From positions 1 through 16,650 of the forward strand of contig CAZUMW010000066.1 of assembly GCA_964621615.1 (NCBI GenBank): a DNA stretch of 16,650 nucleotides, written 5' to 3'. The notes beneath the pieces were generated by a model. The model had not been told where the DNA came from and searched no databases. It was given only the letters and a program-made list of their open reading frames with translations. Shown here in pieces: positions 5,908 to 12,897 of this stretch (positions are counted from its first letter, which is position 1; every line of letters starts with the position of its first letter). Source of the stretch: CAZUMW01 sp964621615 (GTDB lineage: Bacteria; Desulfobacterota; WTBG01; CAIYCZ01; CAIRTM01). The position numbers and the translations under genes are program-made.

Positions 5908-8192
5908 GATCCGGCCCCCTCGACAATTTCCATTCGGTGGCTGTAGGCATTGTGAATCCTGTACGCTCCCTCATTCGGGCCGGAATACTCGATCCAGCAG
6001 GTGACGCTGCCGATTTTGCTGTAGGCAAGGCTGTGCCCGGTTGCTGAGCTGACAAGCTTCCGGCCTGTCCGCTCAGCGGCGGCGATAACCTGCCGGGCTT
6101 CATCTATCAGTATAAATCTCTTGTCAAGAATGGCCTGCATATCCGGCTCTATCAGCAGTTCAGGCTCAGCAGTGTGCATGCTTTCATCCATATCGCTGTG
6201 CTCAATCTGTGTGCGCAGTATGTTTTTCAGCCGGGCGCGGTTCTCACGGCGTTGTGACCAGCCCGGGCACTGCCGCATTCCGCGCACATGCAGATCTTTT
6301 TCAAACAGCAGATCAAGCAGATGGAGACAGTTTTTTCCCTGAGAGGCCAGAAGATCGCGACACATGCTGCAGTAGGTAATGTAATCGGCGGGGCTTTCGC
6401 GTACCCGCTGCTCTATGACCTTCCGGGCAACCCCGAAATTTGCAAACCACATAAGGCCTCCATAGCTGCAGCAGGTTGTTTTGTGCCGGCTCAGCGGCAG
6501 CTCCTCTATAGCACATCCCGCTTTTTTCACAATGCTGCGCACGCTGTCATGCAGGCCGGCGTCATGCCTGGCTGAACACGGATCGTGTATTGAAACAGTG
6601 TTGGCAAACTTTTGCTGCTCCGGGGCAACTGAAAAGAACCGATCATCAAGCATCTGCCAGAGAGACACGGTTTCAGCATCGGGCAAAAGCTTGCCAAGGG
6701 AACGGCTGCAGCTCGGACAGGCAATAATGATGGCAGGGCTTCCCAGCTGCCGATGACGAGAGGCCAGGTCTTGCCTCACCTGCTCGCACAGATCGTCACG
6801 GCCGGCCCAGTCGGCAGGTGTCCCGCAGCACCCCAGCATAATTCCCGCATCACCGTCAAGCGCGTCGCGCAGAACATTGTATGCGCTTACCACATGCTCC
6901 GGAGCTGACGCGCACAGCTGACAGCCCGGAAAAAAAACATATGAGCACTGCTCATTGCCGGGGCCCGCACTGGTCAGCATACACGAATCGCTGTTTGCAA
7001 AAAGCATGTCCCGCAATGCAAAATCATGCGCAGACGGCGGCATGCGCTTCTGCCCTACCATGGTACGGCGCGCAGCGCTGCAGACCTCTGCCATATTAAG
7101 CCCGTTCGGGCACACCTCGGCACACAGGCCGCACAGGCTGCAGGAATTTATCAGTTTATTTGATTTTCTCATCCCCATGACAATTGAGAGATTGTTGTAA
7201 ATCTCTCTGATATATTTTTTGGGGTATCCCTCAAAGGACTCCAGATAGGGGCACACCTTAACGCATTCAAGGCACTGGCACTGCAGGCACCGCGCTGCTT
7301 CCCGCTGGGCCTCCTCACGGGTTAACCCTTTGGCGGGATCTTCCGGCACACAGGGAGTGACCGGCTCGACTTCGTCAAGGTTTGTATACAGAATGGACTG
7401 CTGGCTTCCCTCTCCAGCACGTGCGGCCGTGAGGGATGCGCCCTGGAGATACCGGTCGATGCTTACTGCCGCCCGCCTGCCGTCAGCAACAGACAGAATC
7501 GGCGAGAAGGTGCCATCGGCACGAAGCAGGCTGCCGCCTGCAAATACGCCCTCCCGGCCGGCGACTTCATAGGTCACCGAATCAACAGCAGGGGCGTAAC
7601 TGCCGGCTCCGGCTGCGATATACACGGCATCAAACCCCGAAACGGCATCGGGGTTTGATGCCGTGTTGATGTGAACCTCAGCCCCCATGTCAGCAATGAT
7701 TGAAAGCTCCTGTTCCCCCCGGTCAGCATCGACACGGTTCCCGGCAGCAGACCACAGGCTGCCGCCGGGCCGGTCTACTTTTTCAAAAACCGTTACCGAA
7801 TATCCTTTTTTTCTCAGATCAAATGCAGCGGTAAGCCCGCTCAACCCGCCGCCGATAACCGCAATGCGCTTCCCCCGTGAGGGAAGGAGCGGTATGTTCA
7901 CCCTGCCAGGACCCGCTTCTGCACAGGCGCGCTCGAGAGCGGCGATCTGTATGGAGCCCCCGGTGCTGCCCCGGTTACACACACGCGCACACGGCTGATC
8001 GCAGATACTCCCGATAATGTAAGGAAACGGAAGCGCTTTGCGCAGGACCTTGAGCGCTGCATCCAGATCGCCCCGGACAATATGTCCCGTTACGGAGCGG
8101 ACATCAACGTGTACCGGACACGCTGCCGTACAGGGCGGCCGGCATTCCTGTATGCATTTTTGTTCAAGCTCGCGCAGCTTTTCCTGTTCCAT
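5904..8192 (-). CDS. Ferredoxin/FAD/CCG-domain redox protein (DVU_1558-like)
   Basis: This 762-residue multidomain redox protein has, in order: a GltD-like N-terminal Fe-S domain (cysteines at 13, 17, 21, 25, 64, 68, 72); an FAD Rossmann motif GGGLSG (114-119); two ferredoxin-like clusters (C302/305/307/310/314 and C351/354/357/361); and two CCG repeats like heterodisulfide reductase HdrD (C424 to C495 with CC 455-456, and C539 to C611 with CC 574-575). A 120-residue C-terminal extension follows. Unlike GltD, no second glycine-rich NAD(P)H motif is seen between AAGAG (193-197) and the segment closing the FAD domain, so NAD(P) may not be its partner. Start 8192 (ATG with GGA upstream) is preferred over GTG at 8225. 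It follows mop after a gap and overlaps the next gene. It probably passes aldehyde electrons to a thiol, quinone or carrier protein. Confidence 0.87.
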   Translation of the reverse strand: MEQEKLRELEQKCIQECRPPCTAACPVHVDVRSVTGHIVRGDLDAALKVLRKALPFPYIIGSICDQPCARVCNRGSTGGSIQIAALERACAEAGPGRVNIPLLPSRGKRIAVIGGGLSGLTAAFDLRKKGYSVTVFEKVDRPGGSLWSAAGNRVDADRGEQELSIIADMGAEVHINTASNPDAVSGFDAVYIAAGAGSYAPAVDSVTYEVAGREGVFAGGSLLRADGTFSPILSVADGRRAAVSIDRYLQGASLTAARAGEGSQQSILYTNLDEVEPVTPCVPEDPAKGLTREEAQREAARCLQCQCLECVKVCPYLESFEGYPKKYIREIYNNLSIVMGMRKSNKLINSCSLCGLCAEVCPNGLNMAEVCSAARRTMVGQKRMPPSAHDFALRDMLFANSDSCMLTSAGPGNEQCSYVFFPGCQLCASAPEHVVSAYNVLRDALDGDAGIMLGCCGTPADWAGRDDLCEQVRQDLASRHRQLGSPAIIIACPSCSRSLGKLLPDAETVSLWQMLDDRFFSVAPEQQKFANTVSIHDPCSARHDAGLHDSVRSIVKKAGCAIEELPLSRHKTTCCSYGGLMWFANFGVARKVIEQRVRESPADYITYCSMCRDLLASQGKNCLHLLDLLFEKDLHVRGMRQCPGWSQRRENRARLKNILRTQIEHSDMDESMHTAEPELLIEPDMQAILDKRFILIDEARQVIAAAERTGRKLVSSATGHSLAYSKIGSVTCWIEYSGPNEGAYRIHNAYSHRMEIVEGAGS

Positions 8193-8257
8193 ACACGTTT
8201 CCAACGGTTGCGGTGCGCACGGCACACCCGCATCTCTGCGATATACTCCACCTCGTC

Positions 8258-8312
8258 AAGAGCATGATCCTTTTTATTCCGGGCATGGCCCGGTCCTGCC
8301 GGACGTGCTCTT
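8258..8312 (-). other. Nested stem-loops between mop and the next gene
   Basis: The gap between mop and the redox gene contains a perfect 6-bp stem CCGGGC/GCCCGG with an ATG loop (8279-8293), enclosed by AAGAGCA (8258-8264) pairing with TGCTCTT (8306-8312). There is no U-run, so it is not a normal terminator. It may be an mRNA processing or stability element separating abundant mop mRNA from the rest of the cluster. Confidence 0.4.
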
Positions 8313-8326
8313 CTGCCTGTTTTCTC

Positions 8327-11050
8327 CTACTTTTTCTCCTTAAGCCCTGCAAGCACCTTCTCTGGAAGTGCCGGGAGGTGCCGGACGCGAACGCCCGTAC
8401 CGTCGGCAATGGCGTTGATGATTGCTGCGTGCGGTGAGGTCAGCGGGAGCTCGCCCACGCCTGCTGCGCCGAACGGGCCGTTCTCGCGCGGCGTTTCGAT
8501 ATACATGATATCAAGGTCATCGGGAATATCGTTCACATAGGGAATGCCGCAGGCAGCCATGGTCGTGTGCTTTTGCAGGTCCTCGAAATCCTCTGTCAGG
8601 GCAAGGCCGACCCCCTGCGCCACACCGCCGTATATCTGTCCGTCAACGGCAAGCCGGTTGTTTATTTTTCCGATGTCGGCAACGACGGTCATCCGGTCGA
8701 CAGCGGTTTTGCCGGTGTTCGCATCAACCGTAACCTCAGCCATGAACATACCGTACATATACACGGCAAAGGGCCTGCCCTGTGCTGCAGCATCACAGTC
8801 CTGATTCATGACCGCAGACCACTTGCCTTCATGGCGAAGCGGAATATTCTCTTTTACCATTTCATCATAGGTGCGGTATGTGCCGTCCGGCTTTTTCATC
8901 GCCTCGAGCAGCCTGTCACAGCCGTTCCTGATCGCATTGCCGGTCACCACCTGCTGGCGGCTGCCCCCTGAGGGGCCGGAATTGGGCGTGACAGCAGTGT
9001 CGTTCATATCAAGCTTTATCTGTTCAGGAGCAATGCCGATGGGCTGCAGGGCTTCGTGGGCGGTCCCCAGCGCACCAATATCGGCCCCCTGTCCGTGATC
9101 CTCCCAGGATGTGCCCAGGGTAACGCCCTCAGGGGTCAGCTCAACCCATATTTCAGAGGAATCAACACCGTCAAGCCCGCAGCCGTAAATTCCAAGAGAA
9201 ACTCCCACCCCTTTTTTCAGCGTGCTGGTTGACTCCTTCCTGGCTTTTTCTTTTGCTTTTTTGTACAGCGGCCGCAGCTTGTCGATCATTTCCGGGAAGG
9301 TAAACACTTCGGGCGTCTGCCCGGTGGGCGTGGTATCTCCAGGCCGGTAAACATTGGCGGCACGCAGCTCGAGCGGGTCCATACCCATTTTCTCAGCAAG
9401 CTCATCCATAAGGCTTTCAGAAGCAAAAAAGCTCTGCGGAGAGCCGTAGGCGCGAAACGCCGAGCCCCATGCATGGTTGGTGCAAACGGTCCGGCCGATG
9501 CCGCGAATATTGGGAATACCATAGCCTGCGCCAATGAACTGAGCGCCGCGAAGCGTGAGCAGGTCGCCGAACTCTGAATAGGGCCCGTGATCCACCGACC
9601 AGTCGCTCTCCATGGCGATTATTTTGCCGCTCTTATCCGCGCCGTATTTGAGCTTCACAAAAAACGGCGAGCGCTTGCCGGTATAGGTAATATGCTGATA
9701 GTAATCGTATTTCAGAAACACGGGCCTTCCCGTTGCCATGCAGGCCACCCCGAGCAGCGCTTCCATAGTGGGGCTGAATTTGTAACCGAACGTACCGCCG
9801 GAGGTATTCTGCACAATTCGCAGCTTTTCCGGCTCGATGCCCAAGCCCGGAGCGATCATGGCATGGTGCAGATGGATGCCGATACTTTTTGACTGAATGG
9901 TGAGCCGCTCCTCGTCATCAAAATAGGCAAAGCCCACATCGGGCTCAATTGTCAGGTGGGGCTGGCGCTGCAGGTAGTATTCCTGTTCGACCACATGCTC
10001 CGCAGACTGCATGAGCGATGCCGTGTCCTCACCTTTTTCAATGGGCTGCTCAAAATACACATTAGGGGTGCCGGGATGAATTTCTATGGCGTCATCCGCC
10101 ATAGCGGCAGGAGCGCTCATATACGCGGGAAGCACTTCAAGATCGACCTTCACTTTTTCGGCTGCAGCGCGGGCGTGCGCCTCGGTATCGGCGCATACAA
10201 TGGCGATAGCGTCTCCGTACTGAAACACCTTGGTATCACACAGTATGGGGCGGTCCCAGCCGTCGCCCTTGTTGGTGGGAAAGGTAATCAAACCGGTAAT
10301 GCGGTTTTTTCCCTTCACGTCCTTGTGCGTCAGGATTGCATGCACGCCGGGCATTTTTTCCGCCTCAGATGTGTCAATCCCGCGGATATTGGCATGTGAG
10401 ACCTCAGCCTGTACCAGCGCAAGCTGCAGCGTGCCCTCAGGCAGCTTCAGCCCGTAATCGGCACCGTAATCGACCGTGCCGGTCACCTTTGCAACAGCCG
10501 AGGGCCGCGGGTATTTGGTTCCCCAGATCCTGCCGTCTTCAGGAAGCTTGAAGGCAAGCTGATCCATGGTCAGCCCGCCGCGCACAACGCGGGCGGCATC
10601 CATAACCGCATCGACCAGCGGCTTATAGCCGGTGCAGCGGCAGACGTTTCGGTGTTTCTGAAACCAGTCACGCACATCCTGACGGGACGGCGACGGATTC
10701 GTGTCAAGCAGCGCCCTGGCCGACACGATAAACCCGGGGGAGCAGAAGCCGCACTGTGCCCCGCCGTGCACAACCCATGCAAGCTGTAGGGGGTGAAGGT
10801 TTTCCGGGGTCCCGATTCCCTCTATGGTGGTAATGTGCGCACCCTCGTCAACGCGCTTCATTTTAGTGATGCAGGACCGAACGACCCTGCCGTCGATAAT
10901 GACCGAGCATGAACCGCACTGGCCGGTTCCGCAGCCGACCTTCGTACCCGTAAGGCCGAGCTGACCGCGTATGACATCGGCAAGCGTTGCCTCCGGATCG
11001 ACAATCAAATCCTGCTCAACGCCGTTTACTGTAAGCTTTTTCTTGATCAT
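8327..11050 (-). CDS. mop: Molybdenum aldehyde oxidoreductase
   Basis: This xanthine oxidase-family enzyme oxidises aldehydes with water to carboxylic acids at a molybdenum-pterin centre, passing two electrons through two 2Fe-2S clusters. It is 907 residues, the length of Desulfovibrio gigas Mop, and collinear with it. Cluster cysteines are C40, C45, C48 and C60 (plant-ferredoxin type) and C100, C103, C137 and C139 (helical domain). The molybdenum domain follows, with YPRPSAVAKVTG near 160-175, long Mop-like blocks such as KGKNRITGLITFPTNKGDG, and GVGELP near the end carrying the catalytic Glu (about 867). No FAD domain is present, so electrons must go to a separate partner. The ATG has AAGGAGA 6 bases upstream. 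It is the first gene of the cluster and has a long leader. The molybdopterin-cytosine form is expected from D. gigas. No MobA-like gene lies in the window. Confidence 0.96.
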   Translation of the reverse strand: MIKKKLTVNGVEQDLIVDPEATLADVIRGQLGLTGTKVGCGTGQCGSCSVIIDGRVVRSCITKMKRVDEGAHITTIEGIGTPENLHPLQLAWVVHGGAQCGFCSPGFIVSARALLDTNPSPSRQDVRDWFQKHRNVCRCTGYKPLVDAVMDAARVVRGGLTMDQLAFKLPEDGRIWGTKYPRPSAVAKVTGTVDYGADYGLKLPEGTLQLALVQAEVSHANIRGIDTSEAEKMPGVHAILTHKDVKGKNRITGLITFPTNKGDGWDRPILCDTKVFQYGDAIAIVCADTEAHARAAAEKVKVDLEVLPAYMSAPAAMADDAIEIHPGTPNVYFEQPIEKGEDTASLMQSAEHVVEQEYYLQRQPHLTIEPDVGFAYFDDEERLTIQSKSIGIHLHHAMIAPGLGIEPEKLRIVQNTSGGTFGYKFSPTMEALLGVACMATGRPVFLKYDYYQHITYTGKRSPFFVKLKYGADKSGKIIAMESDWSVDHGPYSEFGDLLTLRGAQFIGAGYGIPNIRGIGRTVCTNHAWGSAFRAYGSPQSFFASESLMDELAEKMGMDPLELRAANVYRPGDTTPTGQTPEVFTFPEMIDKLRPLYKKAKEKARKESTSTLKKGVGVSLGIYGCGLDGVDSSEIWVELTPEGVTLGTSWEDHGQGADIGALGTAHEALQPIGIAPEQIKLDMNDTAVTPNSGPSGGSRQQVVTGNAIRNGCDRLLEAMKKPDGTYRTYDEMVKENIPLRHEGKWSAVMNQDCDAAAQGRPFAVYMYGMFMAEVTVDANTGKTAVDRMTVVADIGKINNRLAVDGQIYGGVAQGVGLALTEDFEDLQKHTTMAACGIPYVNDIPDDLDIMYIETPRENGPFGAAGVGELPLTSPHAAIINAIADGTGVRVRHLPALPEKVLAGLKEKK

Positions 11051-11401
11051 GCCGTCTCTCCTTTGTGAAATCCCGATTTGTGATTACCCCCCCGCATGGA
11101 CGTGCAGGGCAGGCCCAAAATATAAAAAATGACTTGTCAGCATGTACGCTTCCTGCCGCAGGGCAGAAATACCCCCCATTGCACGGCGGGAAATGTTCAT
11201 GCACATCTTTTTGGATTTAAATCGGAATTGGTTTCAAGGGGAGAGCTTCAGCAGAACACGGTGCTGCAGGTGCAGTGAACTCCTGTTTATCCTTTTGACA
11301 CCCCTTACCAAATCCGGGAGGCACAGCCCTTTCGGGCCATACCCTATCGGCTGCAGCTCCATGACGGGCGTTTTAGGTGCATGCAGCTCGGGGTTAATGT
11401 G
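11051..11401 (-). promoter_or_regulatory. Long, possibly structured 5' leader of mop
   Basis: From the candidate start near 11401 to the mop ATG is about 350 nt with several potential hairpins. GCCC-GAAA-GGGC (11326-11337) has a GNRA tetraloop. CAGCA/TGCTG lies at 11249-11266. TTCTGCC pairs with GGCAGGA at 11151-11168, including one wobble. Just upstream of the GAAA hairpin (5' side on the RNA) are CCTAAA and TATGG, which loosely resemble the two strands of a GAAA-tetraloop receptor. A molybdenum-cofactor riboswitch would suit the gene, but I cannot match its full consensus by eye. The strong ribosome site AAGGAGA is at 11057-11063. Confidence 0.3.
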
Positions 11402-11407
11402 CACAAC

Positions 11408-11436
11408 AGTCTATATGGTGAGAAAAAAAACGTCAA
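11408..11436 (-). promoter_or_regulatory. Candidate promoter of the mop cluster
   Basis: On the minus strand TTGACG (11436-11431) and TAGACT (11413-11408) are 17 bases apart, with a run of eight T after the -35. Two direct copies of GACCCT, 13 bases apart (11468-11473 and 11481-11486 on the plus strand), lie just upstream and might bind an activator. The -10 matches the consensus at only 4 of 6 positions. Confidence 0.4.
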
Positions 11437-11957
11437 TAAAAAATGATGCCCCTTGGCCTTCAGAGAAGACCCTTATTTGGGACCCTTTCCTGAAGCACAG
11501 GTGGGGCTTTGGGTGGCCATTTGGGCTAGATCGAACTTCTTGTTATGATAGGAAAATATCTGGATACTTATAATTTGAAAGCATAAGAAAAACACAGGTG
11601 CAGCACGTTTATCTTTTTGAATAACGTAAAATTTTTTAACATACACTGGGCGTGCGAATAAAACGCTGTTTTTTTCTTTAAGCTGCTGTATTTGCATATT
11701 TTTTAGTGTTCAATTTTGTCGCAATATGCTAAAAGGCACTTATAACCACTCAAACAATACAGTCTCAACATTCTTTTCCACAGGATATCAACAGTACGTG
11801 TTAATTACTCTGCCCGCTCGGTCGCAAAAGCTGCGATACCCCCTTACTATATACATCTTTTATCTTTTATCTCTTTTCCTTTGTCGATACAATCGTATGC
11901 CCGTGCCGGGCAAAAAACGCAGCCCCTTTTTATTAATAACAGAGAGATAAAAAGCCT

Positions 11958-12641
11958 GTGAGTTTTACCCTTCAAAAGGTCGTTCCGTGGGGGCGCTCGC
12001 TCAATGAATACATAGCCATGTTTTCCTTATCACCGGGCGATCTGAAAAAGCGAATATTGGGGTGCGGAGACGGGCCCGCCGGCTTCAATGCTGAATTGAG
12101 TTCGCGGGGCGGGGCGGTCGTTTCAGTCGATCCGATTTATCGATTTACCGTCGATAAAATCAAACAGAGGATAGATCAGACATATGAAACAATTATCGAG
12201 CAAACACATGCCAACCGGGATGAGTTTGTCTGGAAAAACATAAAAACCGTCGATGAGCTGGGCAGCATCAGAATGAAGGCAATGGAGCGATTTTTAGAAG
12301 ACTTCCCCCGCGGAGCCGGTAGATATACTGCCGGTGCGTTGCCGTCGCTGCCGTTCAAAGACAAACAATTTGACCTTGCGCTGTGCTCACATTTTCTTTT
12401 TCTCTACAGCCAACAGTACAGCCTGGAATTCCATATGAAATCGTTATATGAGCTGTGCAGGGTTGCAACCGAGGTCAGGGTTTTTCCTCTTCTTGAGCTC
12501 GGCTCAGTAACGTCACGGCATCTTCACACGGTACTTGATACCCTGCCTGAATGCGGATTTGAATGCAGCGTGGAGAACGTGCCCTATGAATTCCAGAAAG
12601 GCGGCAATGAAATGCTGACGGTACAATCCTGCACACCCTGA
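11958..12641 (+). CDS. SAM-dependent methyltransferase-like protein
   Basis: This 227-residue soluble protein has a class I methyltransferase core. ILGCGDGPAGFN (33-44) is a motif I with an unusual proline after the glycines. VVSVDPIY (54-61) ends strand 2 with Asp. After a helical insert comes LPSLPFKDKQFDLALCSHFLF, corresponding to motif IV. I recognise the VVPWGRS plus GCGDGPA pattern from uncharacterised bacterial methyltransferase families of similar length; the substrate is unknown. The start is a GTG, supported by the conserved N-terminus (KVVPWGRS). The nearest GAGAG is about 10 bases upstream, so initiation looks weak. The gene stands alone between a long upstream region and the propeller gene and is transcribed away from mop. 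Confidence 0.75.
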   Translation: MSFTLQKVVPWGRSLNEYIAMFSLSPGDLKKRILGCGDGPAGFNAELSSRGGAVVSVDPIYRFTVDKIKQRIDQTYETIIEQTHANRDEFVWKNIKTVDELGSIRMKAMERFLEDFPRGAGRYTAGALPSLPFKDKQFDLALCSHFLFLYSQQYSLEFHMKSLYELCRVATEVRVFPLLELGSVTSRHLHTVLDTLPECGFECSVENVPYEFQKGGNEMLTVQSCTP

Positions 12642-12680
12642 CAATGATCCCTGTTGTTACGCACACATAAAATTATGACA

Positions 12681-12697
12681 GCCGGGTTCGCACCGGC
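12681..12697. other. GC-rich hairpin after the methyltransferase-like gene
   Basis: GCCGG and CCGGC pair around a 7-nt loop, 40 bases beyond the stop codon. It superficially resembles a tRNA T-arm, but no acceptor or anticodon arm is present. It lacks a U-run on the plus strand, so it is a weak terminator at most. Confidence 0.25.
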
Positions 12698-12813
12698 ACA
12701 TATTCCGATTAATATTCAGTTTCGCCCGGGAAAACGGTATTTTTCTCATCTTTATACGCTTACAATTTCCATTAATTCTTTAACTCTATTTGTATTCTGT
12801 CGATACACAAAAA

Positions 12814-12834
12814 AAGCCTCTTCGTTGAGGGCTT
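12814..12834 (-). terminator. Intrinsic terminator facing the minus strand
   Basis: AAGCCTC pairs with GAGGGCTT (one bulged G) around a 6-nt loop. Read on the minus strand the stem is followed by seven T (12815-12809), a good terminator. On the plus strand it is followed only by CTCTC. It lies in the upstream region of the plus-strand propeller gene, so it would stop transcription antisense to that gene, or act weakly both ways. Confidence 0.5.
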
Positions 12835-12897
12835 CTCTCACCGGGAGCAATAATCGGCATAAAAAAACCATTGAATGAAAAAACGAAAGGAATTGTT

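Larger units (their letters stand above)
11051..11957. other. Divergent intergenic region, no convincing gene
   Basis: This 907-bp AT-richer stretch separates mop (minus) from the methyltransferase-like gene (plus). The longest open frame (11142-11573, plus) has no family resemblance, odd composition and no ribosome site, and lies across the mop leader. The half nearer the plus-strand gene has a hairpin TCGCA/TGCGA (11822-11836), a pyrimidine-rich repeat of ATCTTTT (11855-11880), TGTCGATACA (11882-11891) and a hairpin GCCCG-TGC-CGGGC (11899-11911). No terminator, tRNA or known riboswitch was recognised in it. Confidence 0.5.

Noticed and set aside
11142..11573. 143-codon open frame on the plus strand in the mop upstream region
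   Set aside because: No ribosome site, no recognisable domain, odd Arg, Cys and Trp-rich composition, and it lies antisense to the candidate mop leader and promoter.
11882..11960. c-di-GMP riboswitch before the methyltransferase-like gene
   Set aside because: ACGCAG and AAAGCCTGTG recall parts of the GEMM consensus, but the paired stems and the order do not fit.
12681..12697. tRNA T-arm or attachment-site remnant
   Set aside because: A 5-bp stem with a 7-nt loop containing TTCGCA, but the pairing is one base off the T-arm pattern and no other tRNA part is present.
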